A stretch of DNA of 64,000 nt from Alphaproteobacteria bacterium (GCA_016794125.1 JAEUKT010000001.1:124001-188000); one strand, 5' to 3'. Shown: positions 55,119 to 63,855, numbered from the stretch's first letter. Notes: generated by a model from the sequence alone, not told the origin. Translations and numbers: made by a program.

Positions 55119-55156
55119 AAAAAAAACACCCCGGTTTAAGGCCGGGGTGTTTTTTA
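55119..55156. terminator. Bidirectional terminator
   Basis: CACCCCGG / CCGGGGTG (55127-55134 and 55142-55149), loop of 7, A-run left and T6 right. It ends the HEYFH gene and the convergent coiled-coil gene. Confidence 0.88.
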
Positions 55157-55174
55157 TTGTGCTTATCGCAGCGG

Positions 55175-56728
55175 TCAGAAGTCGATGCCGCCACCAAAAT
55201 CAAAGCCACCGCCGACATCGATCGATCCGACATCGATGCTGATATCGGGGATCGAGATGTCCGGCACATCGAACGAACCGACATCGACGTTGCCAAGATC
55301 GAGGCCCACCGCGCCGTTAAAGCTGTCGCCGAGGCTGGACAGGTCTGCGTCCGACAGCGCGGGCGCGAGGTTGTCGAGGTCGAGGTTCATGTCGGTTGCA
55401 ATATTGTCGGGGATGCCGAGCGTGTCGTTGATCACCGCCGGATCGACCAGCGCCGCCGAAGATGCCGCTTCGGAAAGGCTGTTGCCGGCATCCGCCGCCG
55501 CCGCGACAGCATGGCCGTGGTCGTGATGCGAATGGTTCAGCATGTCGGCGATCATGAATCCCATGTAGAAATCAAGCGGGCTATAGCCGACATAGGCGGG
55601 CGACGACGGGCCGCTATAGGTGTCGATGGAGGTCGAGGCCTTCTTGATCTCGCCCGCCTTGTGCGTCGCGAGGACGGCCTGCGCATTGTAGCCTTTCTTG
55701 ATCTTCTCGAGGTCGATCTTGACATCGTGGGAGGGTTTATTGCGCGCGGCCTTGTCGAGCTTGTACATATGCTTGTCGAGGTTCTTGCTTGCGCTCTCGA
55801 GGCCCTTGATCGCCTTGTTCGCGCCGTCTTCCAGCTTGTCGAAGCCTTCCAGTTTCGCGCGGAGTTCAACCGCCGCCGTCGGGAAAGCCGGGCCCATTTC
55901 GGAGGCCAGCTTGTTGAAGAAATCGCGGTCGGCCAGCAGGCCCGCCACCTGCAGCTTCATGCCGTCGGCAATCTGCTTTTCGGTGAAGACGCCGGACGCG
56001 GTTTCGCGGATTTCGGCGAGCGGCTTTTCGACTTCCTTGCGCTCGGCGACCAGCGCCTGCGTCACAGTTTTCGCGTCCGGCAATGCGGCAGTATCTGCGG
56101 CCAAGTTCTTTTGCAGGGTCACGATATCGTTGCCGCCCTGCGTCATTTCCTTGATGACCGCGCGGCCTTCGCGGTAATGGCTATTTACCATCCACGACCA
56201 GACATGGGCGAAGCCTGATTTGGAGGAGAAATAGCTGATATCAGCCTCGTTCAGCTTCGGCGCGCCTTCTTTTGCGCCCGCGTTGAATTCATCGACCGGT
56301 GACAGCGCGCGCGTGGCGGTGCGGATCGCGGTTTCCAGTTTTTGTTCTTTTTCTTCGGCCTTGTTGACTTGCTGCTGGATGCCGCGGACTTTTTCTTCCA
56401 GCTTGCTTTCCTCGCCATGAGTCGCGGTCAGCGCGTTGAGGCGGATCTCCGCCTCGCGGCTGGCGGTCATCGCGTCCTTGAAGGTCTGCACGAAATCGAT
56501 CGAGTTGCCGAGCGACGCCGACAGCTTGCCGAGGTTTTCTTCATCGAGCGACGGCCAGAACAGCGATCCCGCAAAGCGGTCGATCATGGTGTCATAGGTT
56601 TTTTCGGTGGCATTGCGTTTGCCCTGAATGTCGCGGATCGACTCCCGCAATTTTTCAACGGCGTTCTTGTTATCGTTGATAAGCTTTCTGAACGTATCGC
56701 GTACTTTGCCGACCTGAACTTTTGCCAC
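55175..56728 (-). CDS. Large coiled-coil protein with Asp/Ile/Gly repeats at the end
   Basis: Not recognised. 517 residues from GTG 56728 (AAAGGA upstream); the frame runs back to 56800 but without a start signal. Residues 1-400 are mainly long helices (KVRDTFRKLINDNKNAVEKL, LEEKVRGIQQQVNKAEEKEQ, KGYNAQAVLATHKAGEIKKA). A His patch HSHHDHGHAV is followed by an acidic region and a short-repeat tail built from DIS, DVGS, DVGG and FDFGG. No membrane helix or signal peptide. It might be a secreted or structural protein; function unknown. Confidence 0.72.
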   Translation of the reverse strand: MAKVQVGKVRDTFRKLINDNKNAVEKLRESIRDIQGKRNATEKTYDTMIDRFAGSLFWPSLDEENLGKLSASLGNSIDFVQTFKDAMTASREAEIRLNALTATHGEESKLEEKVRGIQQQVNKAEEKEQKLETAIRTATRALSPVDEFNAGAKEGAPKLNEADISYFSSKSGFAHVWSWMVNSHYREGRAVIKEMTQGGNDIVTLQKNLAADTAALPDAKTVTQALVAERKEVEKPLAEIRETASGVFTEKQIADGMKLQVAGLLADRDFFNKLASEMGPAFPTAAVELRAKLEGFDKLEDGANKAIKGLESASKNLDKHMYKLDKAARNKPSHDVKIDLEKIKKGYNAQAVLATHKAGEIKKASTSIDTYSGPSSPAYVGYSPLDFYMGFMIADMLNHSHHDHGHAVAAAADAGNSLSEAASSAALVDPAVINDTLGIPDNIATDMNLDLDNLAPALSDADLSSLGDSFNGAVGLDLGNVDVGSFDVPDISIPDISIDVGSIDVGGGFDFGGGIDF

Positions 56729-56833
56729 CTGAACGATTCCTTTTTCGATGGATATTATGTTATTCGGCATGAAAGTACCACACGCCATAATACCTGTCAA
56801 AACTTTACGGAAACAATTAAGATGCTGAAATAA

Positions 56834-58042
56834 TTATATTTTCAGTGTGGGGCGCTTTAATGAAACAGCCGGTTTGACCGCCGCCTGCACTTCCGCTTTC
56901 GGAGCATCGCAAGGCTTGGCGGGATTTACAAATTTGCTGGCCACAGCGGGGTTCACGCCGGCCACCTCGAACGTGCCGTTCCTGATCTGGTCGTATTGCT
57001 GGTGGCGCGCATGCAGGAAACCACCCTGATACCCGTTCCAGTCCGCCTGCCGGTAGTCGATGCTGTCGAGCGGTTTGCCGCCCGGCAATTTCAGGTAATT
57101 AACCTCGGCGATGCTTCCGAGTTTTTCGATATCGCCTACCGTGATCGGGGCGAGCGGCTTGCCGGCCTTGTGCATGTCATGAATATTTTCCGATCCCGGC
57201 AGATTGCCGAGCGCCTGACGGTTGTAAATCTGCGATGTTGTGAGTCCTTGGCTGCTTTTCGCGGTAAACCATGTATCGAAGGCCTCACGTTTCGCGGCGC
57301 CGCTGCCGACGCTCGCGGGATCCTGCTCCGCTTTCTTCGCATAGGCTTCCGTCACCTGCTGCCGCCAGCCGCCGAGTTTTTCCATGGCCTGCCATGCGGC
57401 GGGCTTGCCCGCTTCCTTCAGCTTCCAAGCGATATCGGTCGCAGTTGTCTGTGCATCAGCCTCCATCGCGCGTTCGTACCATAGCTGCTCGACCGGCGAA
57501 GGAATCTTGTCCTGCAACGGCTTCATCACGCCCTCTTTCATCTGGCGCTGATGGTGCAGTTCGTGGATCAGGATACCGACGGTGTCACCATGGGTGGTAT
57601 AGCCGTCGGCGGCGATAAAATTCGATGACTGCTTGTAGTTGCCGTTTGTATAGCTGGTGAAAAAGCAATTCACGCCGCCTGAAAAGCGCGGATCGCAGTT
57701 CAGCTCGACCTTCGTGCCGTCCAGCACGGAATCCACCAGTTTTTTCCCCTCCGGTATGCTGGCGATTTCGCCAAGCGCGCGGTTAAGTCGCAAATTTTGC
57801 ACATACGGCACCGCCGTCAGCAGCGCGAGCGGTTCCTTGACGACGATGGGCGTTTTCTTCATGACCTCGATCGTCGGGAACACGACAGCACCAAATTGCT
57901 GCGCCAGCACATCCTTGGCAATCTGGAAGAAACTGCTGGTGTCCTTGAACGCAGCCGGCTGCATGCGCGCAAGCGCTTCCTTCATCCCGGGGATGTCGGA
58001 TGTTTCCGGCTCTGCTGTGACTGCTGGCGCTTGGGTGTCCAT
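56834..58042 (-). CDS. DUF6782-like putative metallopeptidase
   Basis: 402 residues. The zinc motif is GILIHELHHQRQMKEGVM near 158, and the Glu/Asp-rich ERAMEADAQTTATDIAWKLK likely supplies the third ligand. This combination matches what I recall as DUF6782 family putative metallopeptidases, with moderate confidence. The C-terminal half (DSIDYRQADWNGYQGGFLHA and a Pro/Lys tail) is unassigned. No clear signal peptide. Upstream of the coiled-coil gene on the same strand, 105 bases away. Confidence 0.72.
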   Translation of the reverse strand: MDTQAPAVTAEPETSDIPGMKEALARMQPAAFKDTSSFFQIAKDVLAQQFGAVVFPTIEVMKKTPIVVKEPLALLTAVPYVQNLRLNRALGEIASIPEGKKLVDSVLDGTKVELNCDPRFSGGVNCFFTSYTNGNYKQSSNFIAADGYTTHGDTVGILIHELHHQRQMKEGVMKPLQDKIPSPVEQLWYERAMEADAQTTATDIAWKLKEAGKPAAWQAMEKLGGWRQQVTEAYAKKAEQDPASVGSGAAKREAFDTWFTAKSSQGLTTSQIYNRQALGNLPGSENIHDMHKAGKPLAPITVGDIEKLGSIAEVNYLKLPGGKPLDSIDYRQADWNGYQGGFLHARHQQYDQIRNGTFEVAGVNPAVASKFVNPAKPCDAPKAEVQAAVKPAVSLKRPTLKI

Positions 58043-58280
58043 TCCTGAAGCGATCCCCCCGACTCTGGATGGCAGTATCGTATTTCTATTTTAACAGATT
58101 TTTAACTTTATGGAAATTCACCCCATAATCGATTTTCACTAGCAGTATAATATTTCCATATGAAAAAATGATTAATCCCCTGTTTACGCTGGGTTTTCCG
58201 GCTTCATATTTGATATGCAAAGCATCAAAAGACAGGCTAGATTATCCATGCATTTCAACACCAGAAACGGGACATATCCC

Positions 58281-61200
58281 ATGAAAACCGCCCTGCAAAC
58301 CACCCGCCGCAGCCTTGGCCTGAAAGACGCGATGAACGAGGCCTATCACCTCGACGAAACGCGCTCCATCGAGGAATTGCTGAAAAGCATTTCATTGCAG
58401 GCCGACAGCAAAACGCGCATCCGCGAAACGGCGCGCGGATTGATCCAGCAGGTGCGCGACAACCGCCGCAAATTCGGCGGCGTGGATAAATTCCTGAACG
58501 AATTCGGGCTTTCGACCAAGGAAGGCATCGCGCTGATGTGCCTGGCGGAAGCCCTGCTCCGCATTCCGGACAGCCAGACGGCGGATAAACTGATCCGCGA
58601 TAAAATCGGATCCGCCGATTGGGACAAGCATATCGGCAAGGCGGACGACCTGTTCATCAACGCCTCCACCTGGGCGCTGATGCTGACCGGCAAGGTGATC
58701 GCCGATGTGGCGGAGGGTGAAGCCGAGGAACCCGTTTCCAACATCGCATCCCGCATGGTGTCGAAACTGGGCGAGCCCGTGGTGCGCCGCGCGATGCTGC
58801 ATGCCATGAAAATCATGGGCCAGCAATTCGTCATGGGCCGCACGATTGAAGAAGCCTTGGCGAATGCGGTAGATGCTGAGAAAAATGGATCCCGCCATTC
58901 CTATGACATGCTGGGCGAAGGTGCGCGCACGGCCGAAGATGCCGAGCGTTATTTCAACAGCTATTCGATGGCGATCGACGCAATCGGCAAATCCGCGAAC
59001 GGCCGCGGCCCGATTTCCGCCCCCGGCATTTCGGTGAAGCTGTCGGCGCTGCATCCGCGTTTTGAATACGGCCACCGCGAAACCTGCGTGCCGCCCCTGT
59101 CGGACAAGCTGTTGGCGCTGGCCCAGAAATGCGCGGGCTATGGCATTGGCATGACGGTCGATGCGGAGGAAGCGCATCGCTTGGAAACCTCGATGGAGAT
59201 TATCGAGAATGCGTTTAGCGACCCGAGCCTTAAAGGCTGGGACGGTTTCGGCCTTGCGATTCAGGCCTACCAGAAACGCTGCAGCCGCCTGATCGGCTGG
59301 CTGGAGGCGGTTTGCGAGGAAAACAACCGCAAGATGATGGTGCGTCTGGTCAAAGGCGCGTATTGGGACAGCGAAATCAAATACGCGCAAGTCAACGGCC
59401 TCCCCGGCTATCCCGTCTTCACGCGCAAGAACGCAACGGACGTTTCCTATATCGCCAATGCCAGCCGCATGATGGCGCGCCGCGATATTTTCTACCCGAT
59501 GTTCGCCACACATAACGCCTATTCGGTCGCCACGCTGATCGAACTGGCGGGCGCGGACAAGACCGGTTTTGAATTCCAGCGCCTGCACGGCATGGGCGAG
59601 CCGCTGTACCACCAGATTGTCGGCACGGAAAAAGGCAAATACCCCGTGCGCGTCTATGCGCCGGTCGGCAGCCATCAGGATTTGCTGCCGTACCTCGTCC
59701 GCCGCCTATTGGAAAACGGCGCGAACACCAATTTCGTGAACCGGTTGCAGAACGATAAAGTGCCGATCGACGAAATGCTGGTCGACCCCGTGCAGTATAT
59801 TTCGGATTTAAAATCGAAGCCGCATCCGCGCATCCAGCTGCCCGAAAACATGTTCGATGACCGCAAGAATTCGCAAGGCGTCGAATTCGCCAACAGCCAT
59901 GTCAGCGACCCGCTGCTGAAAAAAATCGACGATGCGGCAAAACAGAAATATGTCGCCGCCCCGCTGATCGGCGGCGTGCGCAAGCCGGGCGCGGGCGTTT
60001 CCGTTTTCGACCCCACCGACAACCGCCGCGAGATCGGCACGTTCATGCAGGCCGATGAAGCCGATATTCAAAAGGCGCTGCAGACGACGACCGCCGCATT
60101 CCCCGCATGGAAAAATACGCCTGCGTCGGAACGCGCTGCCATCCTCGATAAAATGGCCGACCTGATGGAACAGGACATGCCTGCCCTGATGGCGCTGCTG
60201 ACGCGCGAAGCGGGCAAGACACATGTGGACGGCGTGGCCGAGGTGCGCGAAGCGGTCGATTTCTGTCGCTATTACGCCGCCGAAGGCCGCAAGCATTTCC
60301 CCGATGGCGGCCAAGTGCTGCCGGGGCCGACAGGTGAATCCAACCGCCTGTTCCTCGAAGGCCGCGGCGTGTTCCTCTGCATCAGCCCGTGGAATTTCCC
60401 GCTCGCGATTTTCCTCGGCCAAGTCGCCGCCGCCTTGATGGCGGGCAACTGCGTGATCGCAAAACCGGCGGGGCAGACCTGCCTGATCGCCATGCGCGCG
60501 GTGGAGTTGCTGATTAAAGCCGGCATCCCCAAAGACGTCATCGCCTTTATGCCCGTTTCCGGCCGCCTTGCCGGATCGCTGATGGTGCCGGATGAACGCA
60601 TTGCGGGCGTCTGCATGACAGGCTCGACCGAAACCGCACAGACCATCAACCGCGCCCTCGCGCAACGCAAAGGTCAGATCGTACCGCTGATCGCCGAAAC
60701 CGGCGGCCAGAATGCGATGATCGCGGATTCTTCGGCGCTGCCAGAACAGATTATCGATGATGTTATCACCAGCGCCTTCCGCTCGGCGGGTCAGCGCTGC
60801 TCCGCGCTGCGGGTGCTGTTCGTAGCGGATTCCATTGCCGATAAAGTCATCACCATGCTGAACGGCGCGTGCAAGGAATTGGTGCTCGCCGACCCCATGA
60901 ACCTCTCGACCGATATCGGCCCCGTGATCGACAAGGGCGCGTTGGAGGGGCTGGAGGAACATGCGCAGCGCATGAGCCGCGAGGCGAAGCTGGTCGCGCA
61001 GGTGCCGGTGACCGATGCCGCCAAAAATGGCAGCTTCTTCGCCCCGCGCGCCTTCGAGATCAAGTCGATGGCGCAGCTGATGAAGGAAGTCTTCGGACCC
61101 GTCCTGCATATCATCCGCTTCAAGCCCGATGAATTCGACATCGTGATTAACCAGATCAATGCGACCGGTTACGGCCTCACCTTTGGCCTGCACACCCGCA

Positions 61201-61439
61201 TCGACCATGTGATGCGCAACGTGACGAGCCGCATTCAGGCCGGCAACTGCTACGTCAACCGCTCCATGATCGGCGCGGTCGTCGGCGTGCAACCCTTCGG
61301 CGGCCAAGGCCTCTCCGGCACCGGCCCCAAAGCCGGCGGCCCGCACTACCTGCTCCGCTTCGCGACCGAAAAAACACTCACCGTCAACACGACCGCGAGC
61401 GGCGGGAATACGACGCTGGTGAGTTTGACGGAGGAGTAG
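58281..61439 (+). CDS. putA: Bifunctional proline dehydrogenase / L-glutamate gamma-semialdehyde dehydrogenase
   Basis: Oxidises proline to glutamate in two steps, using FAD then NAD. 1,052 residues from ATG 58281; ATGs at 58215 and 58248 are also possible. No ribbon-helix-helix DNA-binding domain is visible at the N terminus, so it is the non-regulatory PutA type. The PRODH barrel covers about 120-450 (SVKLSALHPRFEYGHRE, MTVDAEEAHRLETSMEI, MVRLVKGAYWDSEIK, QRLHGMGEPLYHQIV). The ALDH domain from about 540 has SPWNFPLAIFLGQVAAALMAG, Glu in IAETGGQNAMI near 805 and catalytic Cys in SAGQRCSALRV near 838. The protein is cytoplasmic or membrane-associated. Confidence 0.97.
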   Translation: MKTALQTTRRSLGLKDAMNEAYHLDETRSIEELLKSISLQADSKTRIRETARGLIQQVRDNRRKFGGVDKFLNEFGLSTKEGIALMCLAEALLRIPDSQTADKLIRDKIGSADWDKHIGKADDLFINASTWALMLTGKVIADVAEGEAEEPVSNIASRMVSKLGEPVVRRAMLHAMKIMGQQFVMGRTIEEALANAVDAEKNGSRHSYDMLGEGARTAEDAERYFNSYSMAIDAIGKSANGRGPISAPGISVKLSALHPRFEYGHRETCVPPLSDKLLALAQKCAGYGIGMTVDAEEAHRLETSMEIIENAFSDPSLKGWDGFGLAIQAYQKRCSRLIGWLEAVCEENNRKMMVRLVKGAYWDSEIKYAQVNGLPGYPVFTRKNATDVSYIANASRMMARRDIFYPMFATHNAYSVATLIELAGADKTGFEFQRLHGMGEPLYHQIVGTEKGKYPVRVYAPVGSHQDLLPYLVRRLLENGANTNFVNRLQNDKVPIDEMLVDPVQYISDLKSKPHPRIQLPENMFDDRKNSQGVEFANSHVSDPLLKKIDDAAKQKYVAAPLIGGVRKPGAGVSVFDPTDNRREIGTFMQADEADIQKALQTTTAAFPAWKNTPASERAAILDKMADLMEQDMPALMALLTREAGKTHVDGVAEVREAVDFCRYYAAEGRKHFPDGGQVLPGPTGESNRLFLEGRGVFLCISPWNFPLAIFLGQVAAALMAGNCVIAKPAGQTCLIAMRAVELLIKAGIPKDVIAFMPVSGRLAGSLMVPDERIAGVCMTGSTETAQTINRALAQRKGQIVPLIAETGGQNAMIADSSALPEQIIDDVITSAFRSAGQRCSALRVLFVADSIADKVITMLNGACKELVLADPMNLSTDIGPVIDKGALEGLEEHAQRMSREAKLVAQVPVTDAAKNGSFFAPRAFEIKSMAQLMKEVFGPVLHIIRFKPDEFDIVINQINATGYGLTFGLHTRIDHVMRNVTSRIQAGNCYVNRSMIGAVVGVQPFGGQGLSGTGPKAGGPHYLLRFATEKTLTVNTTASGGNTTLVSLTEE

Positions 61440-61479
61440 TGCGAGAAAAGACAATTTTGCCTAAGTTAGCGAATAATGA

Positions 61480-61944
61480 ATGACCGATAGCATTAAGCTT
61501 TTACCCGCAAAAATTCTTGATAGAGCTTCGTTAGACGGCAATGAATACGCATGGCCAATAAGTGATATTCCTGAAGTTATTGAAGCAGCGCGAAATGAAA
61601 ACTTAATAAGCATTGGCGGCCAGCTTCAGTTTCGCATTCCAGATAAGTTTGGCGGCGGTACTTGCGAGTGCTATTGGGTGGAAGTTGATACATATAAGTC
61701 AGTCTCGGATGAAATAACGTGGCATGATCGCGTCAACAAAACAGCTGACACAGCCTTATTAGATTTTGAAAAATTAAAAACAGAATATAATTTTCTAGAA
61801 GAAGGACGTAAATCATTCGGAAAATATTTAGACAAAGCAGAAGAATTGGGAGCAAACATTTCAGATCTGATGTTTTTTGTTTGGTACACTTCAAGCGCTG
61901 AAGAAGAACTCAGCTTAAACAAAAACGGCTTAAAAGGAACATGA
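61480..61944 (+). CDS. AT-rich hypothetical protein
   Basis: Not recognised. 154 residues, soluble: IKLLPAKILDRASLDGNEYA, CECYWVEVDTYKSVSDEIT and a helical C terminus FGKYLDKAEELGANISDL. Much lower GC than putA and nadD on either side. Its stop overlaps the nadD start by 4 bases (ATGA), so an AT-rich accessory gene has become coupled to an essential one. A role as an immunity-type protein is possible but not supported by any motif. Confidence 0.65.
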   Translation: MTDSIKLLPAKILDRASLDGNEYAWPISDIPEVIEAARNENLISIGGQLQFRIPDKFGGGTCECYWVEVDTYKSVSDEITWHDRVNKTADTALLDFEKLKTEYNFLEEGRKSFGKYLDKAEELGANISDLMFFVWYTSSAEEELSLNKNGLKGT

Positions 61945-62555
61945 CCTTTAGTCCCCAAACTACATACACTCGAGAACTCTGGCAAAACCGCACTGTCGGC
62001 TTGCTCGGCGGGTCGTTTAATCCGGCGCATGAGGGGCATCGGCATATCAGCCTTTATGCGCTGAAGATGCTAGGGCTCGATGCCGTGTGGTGGATGGTGT
62101 CGCCGCAGAACCCGCTGAAATCGCGCAAAGACATGGCGCCGCTGGCCGAGCGCATGGAAAGCGCGCGTGTGGCGTCGCATCACCCGAAAATCCATGTGAC
62201 GGATATCGAACAGCATTTGAACACCCGCTACACCGCCGATACCTTGCGCGCGCTGCAGGCGCATTTTCCGCGCACGAATTTCGTCTGGCTGATGGGCACC
62301 GACAATCTGCGGCAGTTCCACCGCTGGCAGGAATGGCGGGAGATTTTCAAGATGGTGCCCGTCTGCGTCCTCGACCGCCCGCCCCGCCACAACGCCGTGC
62401 GCGCCTGCAAGACGTCGGAGACCTTCCGCGCCCATATGATCCCGCAGGAAAAGGCGGTGACGCTGAAAACCGCCGCCCTGCCCGCATGGACGCTGCTGCA
62501 TATCCCGCTGAACAGCATGTCGGCAACCGCAATCCGCGAAGCACGCAAGAAGTGA
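61941..62555 (+). CDS. nadD: Nicotinate-nucleotide adenylyltransferase
   Basis: Makes nicotinate adenine dinucleotide from NaMN and ATP in NAD synthesis. 204 residues. Nucleotidyltransferase motifs VGLLGGSFNPAHEGHRHISL (HxGH, near 19-38), WWMVSPQNPLKS, FVWLMGTDNLRQFHRWQEW and the end LNSMSATAIREARKK. The first 14 residues are not conserved, so an internal start is possible. nadD, rsfS, rlmH in this order is typical of alphaproteobacteria. Confidence 0.96.
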   Translation: MTFSPQTTYTRELWQNRTVGLLGGSFNPAHEGHRHISLYALKMLGLDAVWWMVSPQNPLKSRKDMAPLAERMESARVASHHPKIHVTDIEQHLNTRYTADTLRALQAHFPRTNFVWLMGTDNLRQFHRWQEWREIFKMVPVCVLDRPPRHNAVRACKTSETFRAHMIPQEKAVTLKTAALPAWTLLHIPLNSMSATAIREARKK

Positions 62556-62687
62556 CCTTATCCCCTCGCCCTATGGGGAAAGGGCTCGTCCGGAGCGAAG
62601 GTCATAGAGTCGCTACAGGCGACTGTTATCTACGCATTTTATTGATTTATGTAAATATTTGAATTCCCCACCCATTTTGGGGAATTA
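62556..62687. other. Intergenic stretch with two inverted repeats after nadD
   Basis: The gap from nadD to rsfS is over 300 bases and holds no clear protein gene. Its first part has two small hairpins: AGTCGC / GCGACT (62608-62613 and 62619-62624) and AATTCCCC / GGGGAATT (62662-62669 and 62679-62686). Neither has a T-tract, so they may be intergenic repeats or processing sites. The second part is described as a possible small RNA. Confidence 0.5.
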
Positions 62688-62716
62688 TTGCCCCACTTGG
62701 CCATTGGCGTTATACT
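62688..62716 (+). promoter_or_regulatory. Promoter in the nadD-rsfS gap
   Basis: TTGCCC (62688-62693), exactly 17 bases, TATACT (62711-62716). The start would be near 62723. It may drive the possible small RNA that ends at 62838 and, by read-through, rsfS and rlmH. Confidence 0.5.
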
Positions 62717-62722
62717 GGAAGT

Positions 62723-62838
62723 AGAGGGGATATCAGCAGCCCCTTCAAAGGGAGGATTGCTCATCATTGATGGCACTTCAAACACACCAGATAAACAATC
62801 GCGGGCCTGCTGAAACGCAGCCTGCGTTTCGTTTTTTT
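62723..62838 (+). ncRNA. Possible small RNA or leader with terminator
   Basis: A stretch of about 115 bases from the promoter at 62688-62716 to a textbook terminator: GAAACGCA / TGCGTTTC (62812-62819 and 62823-62830) followed by GTTTTTTT. Near its 5' end AGGGG and CCCCT can pair. A 27-codon open frame starts at ATG 62772 (MALQTHQINNRGPAETQPAF), with GGGAGG too far upstream for normal initiation, so it is more likely non-coding or a leader peptide of an attenuator before rsfS. Not recognised as 6S, SRP or tmRNA. Confidence 0.35.
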
Positions 62839-62925
62839 GGTGCATTTTTTTAAGATATCTGGGGGAGAAATATCATCGCCACAAAACCGAAAAAGCCGGC
62901 CGCGAAATCCGCGAAGCCCGCGCTC

Positions 62926-63348
62926 GTGAAATCAGACAAGCCCGCCGCAAAGACCGCCACCGCCAAGGCCGCATCCAAGAAAGCCGCCAACGCCGAAACG
63001 CACAAGCTGCATGACATCGTCATGAAGGCGCTGGACCAGGACAAGGGCGAAAACATCGTTTCCATCAACCTTGAAGGCAAAAGCGCGATTGCCGATTACA
63101 TGGTAATCGTGACCGGCACATCGACCCGCGCCGTGGTCGGTATGGCCGAGCGCCTGCGCGACCGCCTGGCCAAGGAAGGCGTTAAAGCAAGACTTGAAGG
63201 ACAGGATACAGGCGACTGGGTTATCGTGGATGCGGGCGACGTGATCGTGCATGTTTTCCGCGCCGAAGTGCGTGAATTCTATAACCTTGAAAAGCTCTGG
63301 TCGGCCGATTTTTCGACCGTCGATTACACGCTGTACCAGTCTTCCTAA
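62926..63348 (+). CDS. rsfS: Ribosomal silencing factor RsfS
   Basis: Binds ribosomal protein L14 (uL14) and blocks subunit joining in slow growth. 140 residues from GTG 62926, which has no ribosome site. The family core begins at about residue 25 (HKLHDIVMKALDQDKGEN), with IADYMVIVTGTSTRAVVGMA, DWVIVDAGDVIVHVF and REFYNLEKLWS. The frame stays open upstream to 62854 and has GGGGGAG (62861-62867) seven bases before ATC 62875; translation from there would add 17 Lys/Pro/Ala-rich residues. The true start is thus uncertain. Followed by rlmH. Confidence 0.93.
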   Translation: MKSDKPAAKTATAKAASKKAANAETHKLHDIVMKALDQDKGENIVSINLEGKSAIADYMVIVTGTSTRAVVGMAERLRDRLAKEGVKARLEGQDTGDWVIVDAGDVIVHVFRAEVREFYNLEKLWSADFSTVDYTLYQSS

Positions 63349-63405
63349 GCTCCCCTTTTTCCTCCGCCGCCCCGGCCGTTGCGCCGGGGCCGGATTGGAC
63401 ATTCC

Positions 63406-63849
63406 ATGAAAATCCGCATCATCGCCGTCGGCAAGCTCAAGGCCTCCCCTTTCCATGACCTGTGCGCGGAATATATCAAGCGTATGAACTGGACGGTGAA
63501 GCTGGTCGAGGTTGACGCGCCCAAGGCATCGACCTCCGCACAGGAAGCGCCACTGATCCTGAAACAGATACCCGACAAGGCGATCGTCATCGCGCTCGAC
63601 GAGCGCGGCGAGACGCTGACCAGCCCCGAATTTTCCGCGAAGATCGCCAAATGGGGGCAGGCCGCGCCGGAGGTTGTTTTCCTCATCGGCGGGGCTGACG
63701 GTTTCCACGAAACTGTTAGGGAAAAGGCCAAGTATTTGCTCAGTTTCGGCAAACAAACATGGCCACATATGATGGTTCGGGTTATGCTATTGGAGCAAAT
63801 CTATCGTGCCCAGCAAATCATCGCCGGGCACCCTTATCACAGGACCTGA
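63406..63849 (+). CDS. rlmH: 23S rRNA (pseudouridine1915-N3)-methyltransferase RlmH
   Basis: SPOUT methyltransferase acting on helix 69 of 23S rRNA, using S-adenosylmethionine. 147 residues. MKIRIIAVGKLKASPFHDLC at the start, then IALDERGETLTSPEFS, the knot region VVFLIGGADGFHETVREKA, and the end MMVRVMLLEQIYRAQQIIAG. ATG 63406 gives the canonical N terminus; a longer frame from 63379 is rejected. It shares the transcript with rsfS. Confidence 0.97.
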   Translation: MKIRIIAVGKLKASPFHDLCAEYIKRMNWTVKLVEVDAPKASTSAQEAPLILKQIPDKAIVIALDERGETLTSPEFSAKIAKWGQAAPEVVFLIGGADGFHETVREKAKYLLSFGKQTWPHMMVRVMLLEQIYRAQQIIAGHPYHRT

Positions 63850-63855
63850 ACGGGG

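Noticed and set aside
53668..55296. 542-codon minus-strand frame opposite the HEYFH gene
   Set aside because: The plus strand has a promoter, start, anchor and zinc motif, and a terminator; the minus frame runs through that terminator.
59808..61454. 548-codon open frame on the minus strand inside putA
   Set aside because: Fully overlapped by conserved ALDH motifs of PutA; its own sequence is His/Arg/Ala-rich shadow composition.
62723..62838. SRP RNA, 6S RNA or tmRNA in the nadD-rsfS gap
   Set aside because: The conserved GGAAGGAAGCAGCC-type SRP loop, the long 6S bulge helix and the tmRNA tag/acceptor are all absent.
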